In this document: piece after piece, positions 21,853-33,785 of the stretch
How positions within the stretch are numbered: the stretch's first letter is position 1
Layout: each line of letters begins with the position of its first letter
Assembly: GCA_015680685.1 (NCBI GenBank)
Contig: MNCI01037638.1
Location: 7,307 to 71,306 of the forward strand
From: Gnetum montanum
Taxonomy: Eukaryota; Streptophyta; Gnetopsida; Gnetales; Gnetaceae
Direction: 5' to 3'
Length of the DNA stretch: 64,000 nt
Position numbers and translations under genes: made by a program
Notes under the pieces: generated by a model
Databases searched by the model: none
Told to the model about the DNA's origin: nothing
Seen by the model: the letters and a program-made list of their open reading frames with translations, nothing else

Positions 21853-24642
21853 ATGGCCCCGAAACGTGGACAAAAGGAAGGCCCTACTCAAGGTGGAAGC
21901 AAACGACCTAGGAGAGGCAAAGAACAAGTCCCTACTAGAGAACACACAAAGTAGGAGGAATAATCATTTAGTATCCATCAAGAATACCCTGCTACTGTAC
22001 AGTCTGGGTAGGCTAAAGGAGGAGTTGCTGTAGTGCCTAAATAAGGACAACATCTCACGTTACCCTAGGATTGTGTTCAGGCTATTCAAGAAAGGTCCAC
22101 ATTCATTACAGTGATTGTGGAATTAAACTTTAAATATTTTGTAGAATTTTCTCCTAAGGCTGTTAGGGACCACCTCAAAGGGTCTCCCTTATGGCCTATC
22201 CTCTCTGCAAGCGGTGCCTGGTACCTAGGGGAAACGTACCAATTCTGGCACAACAGGGAACAAGGCACCACCGTTGACATCTATGGTGTGATAGTTGATT
22301 TCTCTGTGTAGGCCATTTTGGAACTATTGAACCTTCCAAATATAGGGCCACAAGTTGCTAAGTTATCCACCCGTTTGGACGTTGATGCACGACAAGTTTG
22401 GTTGGAGAGGGCATATGGCAAAGATAAGACATTTGAAGAGTTGACGATGGAAGAGAGGATCTATTTCAAAATTAGAACATATCACCTCTTTCCCACGAAG
22501 GGCCTAAAAAGGATTTCAACATATGTGGCAAGGGGATGTGTAGTGCTGATGGAAAAGGTTAATGCTAACCTACCTCATCTATATTTCATGATGATCCTAA
22601 GGTGATTCGAGGAATGGAAGATAGGGAAGCTTGCCTTACACTTGCTTTGTCTTATTAAGAAGTTGTGCCAACATGTTGGTATTAGAGGATACGCTAATGA
22701 TGTCCTCTGAAAAGCCTAGAATTCTTCATATGCTGAATTGTTAAAGATACTAGTTGTAAGGAAAATCACTGGTGAGATGATGGGACCAGAACAAGAAAAA
22801 GAATAGATGGCTAGACCAACTGCAACTCAACTTGTAGGGCCTAGCCAACTTCCAAGTACGGGACCTAGCCAACAACAGGAAGCATGGCCTAGCATGGGCC
22901 AAGATCAACTGTTGTCACTGCAAGATTACAGACCGTCGATGAGCCATCTCAGGGCCATCACTGAGATGGTCAGTTGGGGAAGTCATGATGATGTAAATAT
23001 CTTTTGCATCATTAATGATTATGTACAACCCACGGTCTCTTTGGATCATGCAAGGGGTGAAGTATCCATCCATACAAGAGGAGGGGAAAGTACTTGGTCA
23101 CAACAGATCTCGGGAAACGCTACATCTTTCCAAGTGCAATTAGAAACTGGTGAAGGGCCCATAGTGGTGGTCATGCAACACCAGGATGTAGTGGGAGCTG
23201 CAGAAGTGGTTATAAACCACATTAAAGAATCATTCAATGTACCTATTGTGCCACTGATAGATCTCATAGGAACACAGGATGCTCAAAATTTGGCCAGAAC
23301 CTCAATGACTCCTGCGAAACATGAGGATGCACTTGATCGATTGTTACAAACAGGACAAGTAATGAAGTTCCTGTTTGACACCCCTCAAGATGTTACAAAA
23401 ATTCAATCATACCTCATTTTCACTAAGGGGAAAATGGTCTTGATAGAGTTGAGGGTTGAGCATGCTAAAGTAGAGGTGCATAAATTGCAAGAAAAGCTCA
23501 TAGCCCTACAAGCAGCACAGAGGGACCCTTTGTAATTTGTTCTTGTAGACCTGCTGGAAAATTTCAAAACTAAGCAACTAACCAAACTATTAACAGAGAA
23601 TAAGAAGGTGGAAAAAGAAAAAGAGAAGGCTATTTGGGATGCCTCTACAGTACAGGCACAAACTCATGCACATAACAAGGCACTCAAGGCCTTACAAGAG
23701 GAAAAAAACAAGTTTGTTGCTGACAACCTTCGGTTGATCTTCATGGAGAAGCAAAAGAATGTTCTCGAAGAACACTTTCATCAATTGTGAGAACAATTAA
23801 TCTAGGTCAACCAAGACATGAGCCATTTAGCCAGGGAGAATCAAACCCTCTTAATGGAGGAGGTACACGCCATCCACCAAAAGACAACTATCGAAATAAT
23901 CGCATGGAAAAATGAGGCTAAATGGCATGAAAAGCTAAATGAGCACTTTTGGGACCAGGTGGGGATGTACAAACAAATCCTTGAGAAGCATATCCATATG
24001 GCTAGGGCCCACATCAATGCTATCTATGCTCAACTTACTAACTGGTGGACCATATTGGATACATATGCCTTCGTCCATTGGGTGGAAGTTAAGAACCGAG
24101 ACCTGCAGATCTAGGATCTTACAGAATACATGGAGTTGGCAAACCTGCAATATGCTAACCTTGCCATGTTAATAGCAGGACACTTGAGAATAGAGCTTGA
24201 GAAATAGCTAGCTACCACCTACATCAAATATGAAACAGAATTTGCAGAATGTAAGAAGATATTGCAAAAAATAGAGATTTTAAATTCTGAACTTGAGGTG
24301 GTGAAGGCATGCTACCAAGGACAAAAAGGTGTTGCAATAGATTTGGCTCAACGGCTTGTAGATTTTTAAGAGTATAGAGACAAAGCCAGAGCCTACGAGG
24401 AGGAATGACGATTATTTTCAGCCTGGTATGTTAAGGCAAATCAAATGTTTCTGCAACTACCTTGCCCATGGGAAATGTCAACTTCATCAAACATTGGAAC
24501 ATTAGCATGGACAACACAAGATCCCTAGATAGAAGAGGAGAAACTCTAGGCCATACTTCAATGCTATCAATCCCCAAGACCTAGAGCACAAGACAAGGGA
24601 AAAGCACCTCTGGAGGAGCCACTGCCACCAGGAACTACATGA
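21853..24642 (+). pseudogene. ORF2 of element C: extra env-position ORF with coiled coils
   Basis: From ATG 21853 to a stop at 24640-24642 the frame is kept for 930 codons. It is broken only by in-frame stops, with no frameshift seen. The basic N-terminus (MAPKRGQKEGPTQGG, RPRRGKEQ) looks like a nuclear-localisation stretch. Next comes a globular domain (about residues 85-300) with SPKAVRDHLKGSPLWPI, VWLERAYGKDKTFEELTMEE and YFKIRTYHLFPTKGL. A Gln/Pro-rich linker follows. The second half is mostly Glu/Lys-rich coiled coil, and the tail is proline-rich. I see no signal peptide or membrane helix, so it does not look like a classical envelope protein. The globular part may belong to the plant transposon-associated domain family (tentative). 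The longest intact part is 22807-23535 (242 residues). Confidence 0.7.
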
Positions 24643-24814
24643 GTTCCACCAATTTTGTAGCTATAGCACATTCTTTGTGTTGTGTCTCAATTTTTGTTTT
24701 GTCTCCACACTGCAACATAAACCCATTTTCACCATCCAATAATCCTGTACCTATCCACTATGTAATCAATGGAGCTTGTTCTCACTGTAATTGAAGGACG
24801 AGTTTTCATTTAGT

Positions 24815-24824
24815 CATGGGGGTA
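24815..24824 (+). other. Polypurine tract of element C
   Basis: CATGGGGGTA directly precedes the 3' LTR and is conserved in place and form in elements B and D. Confidence 0.75.
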
Positions 24825-25632
24825 TGATGAGTCGCCATTTAGTTAACCGTGATATCATGTACGCGATATCACAGCCTGTCTCCTCATCTATAAATAAGAC
24901 GTAGAAAATTCTGATAAGTAGTTTGGGAGTTTTATTTTTTCAATTCTTAGTTTAATTGTTGATTTTTATGTAGTTCTTCTCTTAGCCCTTCTCTCCCAAT
25001 GCATGCCCACAATGTGGTGATTGTAATTATACAACATCCTTATTCGAGTATGATGTACTTGGACACACACATGACCGAAAATAAAGATTGAGATTATTTC
25101 ATCATTGTAGCATTCACTTAGCTTAATTATTTAATTAATGGTCATTTACTACTTTCTTAGTTAATATCTCTTCTCACCCTAAACTCCTGTTAAACACAGA
25201 ATGAGTATGACTTGATTACGAGCATTTAAGTGTGACTACTTGGTAACCCAGTAGTGTACCTAGGATCTGCGCTTGGTAATCCTAGTGGTAGTTGTGCACA
25301 AAGTCTAAGATGTGTATAGGTAATCAAGGAATGGATGCTCATCACACTTAGGCTAGCTTAGATTCTCTCTCACCCTTTCTCTCTTAGCTTAGTTAATCTT
25401 ATTTACCACCATACCCAGGAGTAGCGTTAGCATAGGGACACATCATACACCTCATTCTGGACTAAACCTTACATGAAAAAGTTAACACTAGTCTAGATAG
25501 GAAGATAGTGAACTGCGACCTAAGGATAATTGTCTTGATACCACAACTAGCCTATCTATGGAGTTTGACCGGATCATGCATGAAACACTCGTATTCATAT
25601 GGTTGAGTGTAGAGGTACCTCGCCACTCATCA
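24825..25632 (+). repeat. 3' LTR of element C
   Basis: 808 bp, TGATGAGTCGCC to CACTCATCA. TATAAATA is at 24889-24896 and an AATAAA at about 25081. It differs from the 5' LTR mainly by transitions plus a short insertion near 24955. Confidence 0.95.
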
Positions 25633-25637
25633 AGGGG
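25633..25637. repeat. Target-site duplication, right (element C)
   Basis: AGGGG, the partner of AGAGG at 16970-16974. Confidence 0.75.
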
Positions 25638-26645
25638 TAAATAAATGAAACAATTTAGGATGTTGGACCTTTATATATATATTTAATGGTACAAAAGTAA
25701 AGGACTATTGTAGAGAGGAGAAACTCCAAACCAACAAAAAGAAAATGCTTAATAGTTTTTGAGATGCCTTTTCAAGTTTTCATTCTTACAACCAATCCTA
25801 GAAAACCTCCCTTCTAGGATAGGAAATAAGACATTTCATAAAAATATTAACATTAGATAGAGGAAAAGAAGGCCCCCATGCTATAAGTGAAATTAACATT
25901 ATTAAAAGATATTATCTCTATATCATAACCAATAGTAGCAAATGGATTATTAGTAGTTAAAATATCTTGAACATGTTATGCATTTTGAAGATTTGGCATG
26001 TAGTTACCAATAGATCAACTTTCTCAATGTGTTTTATCATGAGTAATTATTTGGAAATCATCTAAATTAACAATAGGTTTTTGTGAATATTAAAAACAAA
26101 TATTTGTTTTCCCTTAGTTATTAAAGAATTCTTTGAAATTGATTTTACTGAAACCTTCCTAAAAGTACATTTTGTTAAATTATAGTAAAAGAAAAGGGTA
26201 GGATAACTATTGAAACATCAGTAGAAGAAATTTTTGTTAGATTTTCAACATCTGTAAAAAAAAATCTTAACCAAATTTACAACATCTGTAGAAGAAATCT
26301 TAGTAGTATTGTAGTAGCTTAGTGCTAACATGCTTGCATAGCATTTTTTGGAAATATAAAAGGAAATGAATCAAACATATAACCCTCTTGATGATAGCAG
26401 TGACATTAATTTGAATAATTATAATAAACAAAATTCCACACATAATCAATTCCACTAGCATGTAGAAGAATTTCTTGCTTAAGCCAAACAAGATCCATCT
26501 CAATGATATATTGAATTATATAAAAATGACTAGCTATAGCTAGGATTTTAGAATGCTTGATTGGCCTAATTCAATAGACCATATGTCCTATTCCCATTCT
26601 TGAATTGTGTCGCTCATAACAAAGATGGTAACTCTTTATAACAAG
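25638..26645. other. AT-rich region, nothing recognised
   Basis: About 1 kb between element C and a probable Copia LTR. No reading frame longer than about 70 codons looks protein-like, and no repeat boundary is visible. Short imperfect repeats 'gtagaagaaatctt' occur at 26220-26310. Confidence 0.4.
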
Positions 26646-27154
26646 TGTTGTAAGTATTGTAACAAGACCTAAAAGGACAAGTTGTAATTAATATTTGAAA
26701 GGACATATTGTAATAACATGTGTGTCTCTTGAGGTGATATTTCAGGTTTTAAAATAATGTATTGATACCTAGGTATTAGAGGTCTTATTATCATAGAGTT
26801 ATGGAGGTTGTAAAGGCAAGTAATAAGTACGAAAGTGAACTGGGATAGAAAAAGCATTATCCATCCCTTTTGACTAGTGACAAGCCTAACCATGATGACA
26901 ATGTTGAATACCCTCTAAGGGATAGATGTCCAAGGAAGATAATCCTAAGAAGCTCTCAAAGTATAACCCAAATACATTATTTCACATCAATAAAGCATTC
27001 TTTTCTTTTTCTTTTTGTATTTTTCTTGTTATTTTCTTTACATTTTATGTTGAATCTTCCACATATTTAATGTTTGTCACATTATTTTCTTACACATAAT
27101 GTCTAATATAACATATATGTGACTTTTGCCACAACATCCAAATGTAGGATGTCA
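26646..27154 (+). repeat. Probable Copia LTR (single copy in the window)
   Basis: Ends in TCA five bases upstream of a primer-binding site for initiator Met tRNA. A candidate start is TGTTGTAAGTATTG at 26646. An AATAAA at about 26990 followed by a T-rich stretch fits the R-U5 part of Copia LTRs. The partner LTR was not found, so the start is tentative. Confidence 0.5.
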
Positions 27155-27158
27155 AATT

Positions 27159-27170
27159 TGATATCAGAGT
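27159..27170 (+). other. Primer-binding site, initiator-Met type
   Basis: TGATATCAGAGT differs by two transitions from TGGTATCAGAGC, the complement of the 3' end of plant initiator tRNA-Met, which is typical for Copia elements. Confidence 0.65.
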
Positions 27171-27628
27171 AAACCATGACCCAAGGGCTAATCAAGTCAA
27201 GGAATAACTATAATTTGATGACAAACCATGGAGCCATGAGCTAGACAGAGTCATAAACCCATGAAGCTATGATCCAAGGAGAGTCATGTATAATCACTAA
27301 ATGCACGTTACACTTGAAATGATCCATATAAGCTAGGAGGTACCCTTCCAATGATTTTCAAGAATAATAATTCAAGACCACACATATACAAGAGAATCAC
27401 AAATGTGCACCATGTTCAATATAGATCCCACCAACAAAGAAGTGACTTTTATGGATACCAATGATTAGGAAATCCAATTATGCTTCAACGTGATACATTA
27501 ACTACAAGAATGTTGGGAAGACAAAGATACACCGATCCAAGTAAATCTTACCCATCTTGTAGTATTATTAGAATGTTAATTAATTAAGGTTAGTAATTAT
27601 GGCCTAAGTCAAGAATTATTATCCTTAA
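27171..27628 (+). other. Leader-like region after the Copia PBS
   Basis: No coding sequence is visible. It is cut by element D at 27634. The right half of the target locus resumes at 56951. Confidence 0.4.
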
Positions 27629-27633
27629 ATGCC
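27629..27633. repeat. Target-site duplication, left (element D)
   Basis: ATGCC here and ACACC at 56946-56950. Both follow from an original ACGCC if its CpG decayed on opposite strands in the two copies. Confidence 0.55.
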
Positions 27634-28519
27634 TAATGAGTGGCGAGGTACCCTTACACTCAACCATACAAATACAAGCGTTTCATGCATGATTCGATTG
27701 AACTCCGTAGATTGGCTAGTTATGGTATTTAGATAGTTACTCATTGATCACAGTTTGCTATCTTCCCACCTGGACTAGTATTGCTTTGTCACGTATTTTT
27801 TAGTCTAGAGTGAGGTGTATGATGTGTTCCTACACTAATGCTACCCCTGAAGGCGATGGAAAGTAATCTTAGCTAAGCTAGGGAGAAAAGGGAGAGAGAG
27901 AGAGAGCTATACTAAGAGGAAGTAGGGAGAGAGAATCTAAGCTAGCCTAAGTGTGATGGCCATTTGTTCCTTAATCATCCATACACATCTTGGACCTTGT
28001 GCATGACTACTACAAGGATTACCAAGCACAGATCCTAGGTACGCTACTGGGTTACCTAGTAGTCACACTTAAATGCTCATGATTAAGTCATACTCATTCC
28101 ACATTTAAGAAGTTTAGGGTGAAGAGATATTAACTATGAAAGAAATAAATAACAATAACAATTAAATAATTAAACTAAGTGAATGCTGCAATGATGAAGT
28201 AATCTCAATCTTTATTTTCGGTCATGTGTGTGTCCAAGTACGTCACACTCAAATAAAGGATGTCATACAATTACAATCATCACACTGTGAGCATGCATTG
28301 GGAGAAAGGGTTGAGAGGAAAACTAACAAAAAGATCCTACACTATTAACTCACTAAAAACTAACTAGAAAAAAAGACTCCTTTCCTATGTGCCTGTGTGT
28401 GTATTTATAGGCCCACATAGGAACCACAATATCGCACATCTGATATCACTGCGAAATGCGATATCGCATACTTGATATTGTGTATCTGATATTGCAACTC
28501 AATGAATCACGATTCATCA
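27634..28519 (-). repeat. 3' LTR of element D
   Basis: 886 bp on the minus strand, starting TGATGAATCGTGATTCATTG. The last base pair of the TG-CA ends has decayed (TAATGAG instead of TGATGAG). The U3 has GATAT palindromes at 28428-28495 and TATAAATA at 28409-28402 (minus). A GA microsatellite lies at about 27893-27906. Confidence 0.95.
28428..28495 (-). promoter_or_regulatory. U3 palindrome array of element D 3' LTR
   Basis: Five GATAT(C/T) units within 68 bp lie directly upstream (minus strand) of TATAAATA at 28409-28402. The 5' LTR has the same array at 56851-56922, with its TATA box at 56835-56828. Confidence 0.5.
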
Positions 28520-28530
28520 TACCCCCACGA
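28520..28530 (-). other. Polypurine tract of element D
   Basis: Minus-strand TCGTGGGGGTA adjoins the LTR, as in element C. Confidence 0.75.
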
Positions 28531-28712
28531 CTGAATGAAAACTCATCCTCAAGTCAAAATGAGAACAAGCCCCAATGATTACATAGTGGATAGGTATGGG
28601 ATTATTGACTGATTGGAAATCTATTCATGCCATAGTGGAGGACTTAATAGAACAAAATTTGAACACCACATGAAAAATGCAAAGTTCCCAAAATTACAAA
28701 ATTGGGTGGAAG

Positions 28713-31499
28713 TCATGTGGTTCTTGGTGGTGGTGGCTCCTCCGTGGGTTGCTTTTCCTTTTCTTGTGCTCCAGGTTTTGGGGTTTGATGACATTGAAGT
28801 AGTGCCTAGAGTTTCTCCTCTTCAGTTCAGGGATCTTGTGCTGTCCATGCTAATGATCCAATGTTTGATGGAGTCAGCACCTCCCATGGGCATGGTAGTT
28901 GTGAAAACATTTTTTTTGCCTTGATGTGCCAGGCCTCAAACAACCATCATTCTTCCTCGTAGGCTCTAGCTTTATCTCTACACTCCTGAAAATTTGTAAG
29001 CCATCAAGCCATTTCTATTGCCACATCTTTTTATCCTTGGTAGCTTGCTTTAACCACCACTAATTTAGAATTTGCGAATTCTAGCTTCTACAACGTCTTC
29101 TTGTGTTCTACAAATTCTAATTCATACTTGGCATAGGTGGTAGGTACCTACTTCTCGAGCTCTATCCTCGGGCACCCTACTGTCAACATGGCTAGATTGA
29201 CATATCATAGATTTGTCAACTACATGTATTCTATAAGATCTTGAATATGTAGGTCCCAACTCTTAAGTTCTGCTTGGTGGACAAATGCATATGTGTCCAA
29301 TATGGCCCGCCAATCAGTGTGTGGAGTACTAAAAGCATTGATGTGGGCCTTGGCCATATGGATCTTATTCTCGATGATTTGTTTGTACATTCCCACCTAG
29401 TCTTGAAAGTGCTCTTTTAACTTTTCGTGCCGCTTGGCCTTGTTCTACCATGCGCTTATTTCGATGGCCATCTTTTGACGGATGGTGCATACCTCCTCCA
29501 TTGAGAGGGTTCGATTCTCCCTAGCCAAATAATTCATGTCCTGGTTGACCCTGATCAACTATTCTTGTAGCCACTAAAAATGTTCTTTGAGAATGTTCTT
29601 CTGTTTCTCCATAGAGGTTAACCAAAGATTATTAGCAACAAGCTGTTTGTTTTCTTCTTGTAAGGCCTTGAGTGCCTTGGCATGCATGTAAGTTTGTGCT
29701 TGTGCCATGGAGGCATTCCAATTAGCCTTCTCTTTTTCCTCTACGACTTTTTTATTTTTTGCCAGAAATTTGTTGAGTTGGTCAGTCCTAATTTGTGGGA
29801 ATGAATTGAGAGGGATCCCACTATGTTGTTTGTAGGGTTACGAGCCTTTCTTGTAGTCTTGCAACTTTTGCTTTTGCATGCTTGCCCCTTATTTCTATCA
29901 TGACTAGTTTTCCTTTGGTGGAGATGAGGTCTAATTGTGCTACTGTAACATCCTATGGGATGTCAAACAAGGATCTCATCACCTATCCTATTTGCAATAA
30001 TCGATCAAGAACATCCTCATGCTTTGCAAGAGCCATTGAGGGATCAGCAAGAGTTTGAGCATCTCGTGCTCCTGTGAAATCTACCAATGGCACAACAGGG
30101 ATGTTAAAAGATTCTTTGATGTGGTACGTGACCACCTATAAGGCTCTTACTACATCCTTGTGCTGCATGACCACCACTATGGCCCCTTCACTGATCTCTA
30201 GTTACACTTGAAAGGATGCATCGTTCCCTGAAATCTGCTGTGACCAATAACTCACCTCTCCTCCTATTTGAATGGACACCTTACCCCATGCATGATATAT
30301 AGAGATAGGGGATTGTGCGGTATCATCAATGATATGGAAGAGATTTCCATCATGATGACTTTCCCAACTAACCATCTCAGTGATGGCCTTGAGATGGCTG
30401 ATCAATGGTTGGTAGTCCTATGGTGGTGGTGGTGGTTGATCTCGCTAGCTCATGCTAGGCCTTGCTTCTTGCTGTTGACTAGGTCCTGTGCTTGGAGGTT
30501 GGTTGGGCCCTACAAGTTGAAATGCAGTGGGCCCCACCATTTGTGCTTGCTCTTGTTCTAACCCCAACATCTCACCAACAATCTTCCTTGTAGCTGGTGG
30601 CTTTAGCAATTCAGTGTATGAAGCATTTTGGGCTTTTCTGAGGACATCATTGGTGTATCCTCGAATACCAGCATGCTTGCACAGCTTCTTGATGAGACAA
30701 GGGAAGGGAAATTCAAACTTCCCTATCTTACATTCTTCAAATTGCCTTAATATCTCCATGAAATATAGATGAGGTAGGTTAGCATTAACCTTTCCCATCA
30801 ATATCGCACATCCTCTTGCTACATATGTTGAAATTCTATTTAACCCTTTTGTGGGGAAGGTGTGATAAGTTCTAATTTTAAAGTATATTTTCTCTTCCAA
30901 CGTTAACACTCCATAGGTCTTATCTTCTTTACTATACACCCTGTCTAACCAAACCTTTTGCGCATCAACATTAGAGTGAGTGGACAAATGAGAAACCTTT
31001 GGCCTGTATTTAGAAGGTTTAACACCTCTGAAATGGCTTGGATGGAGAAATCAATAGACACCCCACAAATGTTAACTGTGGTACCTTCTTCTTTATTGTT
31101 CCATAATTAGTACATTTCTCCTAAGTACCATGCACTAATTTTGAAGAGGATAGGCCATAATGGAGACCGCTTGAGGTGGTCCCTAATAGCCTCAGGAGCA
31201 AATTCTATGAAAGGTCCGAAGTTCAATTCCATGATCACTGTAGCTGATGTCAACCTTTCATGGAATGCCTGGACACATTCTGAGGGCAATGTGAGGTGTC
31301 ATCCCTATTCAGGTGCTACAGTAGCTCCTCCTTCTACCTATCTCAATTGTATAGTGATAGGACCTTCTTCTTGATGGATACTGAATGAGTGTTCCTCCTA
31401 CTCTGCGTGTTGCTTGATAGGAATCTATTCTTTACCTCTTCTAGGTTGCTTAAACACACCTTGAGAGGGACCTTTGTGTTGTCTATGCTTTGGGGCCAT
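28713..31499 (-). pseudogene. ORF2 of element D
   Basis: ATG at 31499-31497 and a terminal TGA at 28715-28713, 2787 bp against 2790 bp in element C. The order of parts is the same: basic N-terminus starting MAPK, globular domain (FAPEAIRDHLKRSPLWPILF at about 31215; VWLDRVYSKEDKTYGVLTLE and YFKIRTYHTFPTKGLNRIST at about 30955-30830), Gln/Pro-rich linker (30540-30450), a long coiled coil and the EEPPPP tail. The best open part is 30987-30445 (180 residues). It is out of frame with the N-terminus, so at least one frameshift lies between about 31107 and 30987, later offset. Function is unknown. Confidence 0.7.
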
Positions 31500-31528
31500 C
31501 TACAATCACACAAGGCCAAGCATTAGTA
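31500..31528 (-). promoter_or_regulatory. Candidate 3' splice site before ORF2 (element D)
   Basis: Minus-strand TACTAAT (31528-31522) then TGTGTGATTGTAG ending at 31500, next to the ATG. It is the same layout as in element C. Confidence 0.45.
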
Positions 31529-32437
31529 AGGTTGTTACCCAAGTTAAGTTATACCTTCTTACCTTAATGATTTTGTTTTAATTCCATGTGATTTTAAAGT
31601 TAGGAATTTTTATGGAAATGTCCCCAAAATATTTTTATATTTGATCCACTTTGCTTAGGTGGTTTCAAAGTTTAATTTCCTGGTATAGGTAAGGAGATGT
31701 AATTTTTTGTGGCACGTGTTTATTATTATTTTTATAGCTAATTACCCTTGATTGTGTCCTTTGGACGATGATAAATTTCAAAAAATCGGTACACAAATTT
31801 GGTGTGTCCCCATCCTCCATGACTAAGCTGAACACTCTGAGTTCAAGTAGGTTCAGAAAAAATGAAAATTGAAGCACCAGCGAGTGAGTTATGGTTAGCA
31901 AAGTGAGAAGTGTGTAATTGCAAGTTGTAGAAGGATATTTGAAAAAATTTCCCCACGTGAACAGTTGCAAATGATGTTGATAGGTGTGGGGGGCCTATAA
32001 GAGTATAATGGTGTAAAATTTGTCAATGAGAATTATGAAGAGTAGGGGGAAAAGGACATGTGTTAGCTCATAGGAATGTTTGAACTTGAAGGATGATAAA
32101 GGAAAGAAGAATGTTGGAAATGCTTAGACGGTATAAGATGATGTATGGAAGATGTGTTACAAGTGCAAATTATAAGGGTTACACAAGTGGGTGCTCCCCA
32201 AAGTAGGTTTCTACCTATAATGCCCTTATGTAACCACACCTCAAAATGTCTGTAGGTACTAGAAGGGTTAAATGTAATCTACACCGATGCAACAAAACAC
32301 ACACATGTAGATACTACCATGATGAGGTATAAATTCAATGCTACACAAGTCACAAGTCCCAATTACATGAATAGAAAGGTGAGGCAAATTTTAGAAGGGA
32401 CTACAGAGATTGGGACATGAGGTAACTAGCCTAGGGT
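31529..32437 (-). other. Spacer of element D, left of element E
   Basis: Non-coding and aligned to 20740-21820 of element C. A TATA-like ATAGG/CTTATAGG lies at about 31994-32008 (minus), about 500 bp upstream of the ORF2 ATG. The GATAT module seen in B and C is not present here. Confidence 0.5.
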
Positions 32438-32442
32438 AGAAT
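32438..32442. repeat. Target-site duplication, left (element E)
   Basis: AGAAT, identical to 53172-53176. Confidence 0.9.
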
Positions 32443-32890
32443 TAAAACACCACAAAATTTTAGGGCCCTGATGCTCCAACAAAGTCTTGAAATTTGGGAA
32501 AGAATTTCCACAAGTGCAATGTCATGATGGAACATCCAGACAATGTAGGCATTGAAAGTAGATCGTATAGCCCGACAGGTTTTCTATCACCCTAGTTGAC
32601 AGGCCTATTGAACTCTCTAGCCTACCCTACTTGATACTTGACCTAGTTGATGGTCTACCTAGAGAGCATGTTAGGAACTGCTAAAAGTGTTCAGGATGAG
32701 CTAAGCAGTTCAGCAAGTTTTCTAACTAAAGAAACCTACTATGCTACGTTACACTACACAGCATAGCAGGCCTTGAGAATACTAAATAGGTACCAAAGAT
32801 GTACATTGATGATGGCTCTACCCCCCAGAGACTCTACCCCACTTCATCCTTGATGCACAAGAAAAATGACATAGCAAAAAAAATCTGGAA

Positions 32891-33416
32891 AATTTCATCA
32901 GAGGTCCTCTTCACTCAAGTGCTACACTATNTCATCCTTGCTATGCTGTGCTACACTATGTAGTGTAGCACAACGTAACAGCCAATATGACATGCATCCT
33001 TACCTACTTTTATAATGCTTTGTTAAGAAACTATGCTTCGAGCTTGAGGGTGAAGTGGGATAGCTAGTCTTGAAGGGAAAAATTTGGCCAAGTGCAATCT
33101 TCTTACTAAAACCACTTGGCAGAGGGCCTTTGTGTGTTTTTTCCTTACTACGCTATGTAGCGTAGCATAGCATAACACCCAAATTTACTTGGATTCTAAC
33201 TTTTTATTTCAAACATTTTGTTACGAGATGTTAGTCATGTCCTAGCATGTCAACAAAGAAAACCTATTCATCGATTGATACCTGAGCAAATGTGCCTACT
33301 ACATCAGAGCCATCTGAGTGGGAGCATTGCAAGAGTGTATTCTTGCTACATTGTGCTACACTGCACAGCGTAGCATAGTGTAGCACTTGAGTGAAGAGGA
33401 CCTCTGATGAAATTTN
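32891..33416. other. Flipped contig with 41-bp terminal overlap and single-N joins
   Basis: The Ns are at 32932 and 33416. The 41 bases at 32891-32931 are exactly the reverse complement of 33375-33415. Between the Ns the sequence matches the 3' LTR (about 51470-51956) only on the opposite strand. This is the pattern of a small contig scaffolded backwards with its end overlap unmerged. Confidence 0.9.
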
Positions 33417-33777
33417 TATAGAATTGGTTAGCAATTGCTATTCTCGTCCAAACACTTCTTCAACAGGAAAAGTCAACAATTTTGCCATTTTTTGCACCCC
33501 CTAACCATCCTCGAGGTTGTCCCTATGCTTGACCCTACTTACAAGAGTAGGAAAGACATAGTCCTAGAGCACTGGCTCCACTTCTCATTTATTGACTAGT
33601 AGTTTTCTTTACAACAAATATAGCATCTCACTAAACTTTAGCACATGTAGTACGAACGATATGATCATAGCATAGCAGTTTTCAACATTGCATAGCAGCA
33701 CAACACACTCATGTCTGCACTTTGTGGAACCCAGGACACATGGCACTCAAACCATGTTTCTCTTCCACATCTAACTC

Positions 33778-33785
33778 TATAAATA
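33778..33785 (+). promoter_or_regulatory. TATA box of element E 5' LTR
   Basis: TATAAATA in the context AACTCTATAAATACC. It is identical in the 3' LTR (52571-52578), and the solo LTR has it at 13078-13071 (minus). Confidence 0.65.

Larger units (their letters stand above)
16975..25632 (+). mobile_element. Element C: full-length non-autonomous Ty3/Gypsy element (gag + ORF2, no pol)
   Basis: An 8658-bp plus-strand element with LTRs of 807 and 808 bp, tRNA-Asp PBS, PPT and a 5-bp TSD. Inside are gag (17923-19917), a spacer with an 85-N gap, and ORF2 (21853-24642). I found no protease, RT, RNase H or integrase motif on either strand. It would need enzymes supplied by an autonomous relative. Element D has the same layout, so loss of pol preceded both insertions. 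It inserted into a Copia gag fragment. Confidence 0.9.

Noticed and set aside
22807-23535. A separate intact 242-codon gene
   Set aside because: It is only the longest stop-free piece of ORF2. The frame continues on both sides beyond single stops.
21853-24642. ORF2 as a true envelope gene
   Set aside because: It has the env position, but I see no signal peptide, membrane helix or cysteine pattern. It is basic, then coiled-coil.
32933-33415. A biological inversion within the 5' LTR
   Set aside because: Single Ns at both ends and an exact 41-bp unmerged overlap point to a scaffolding error.
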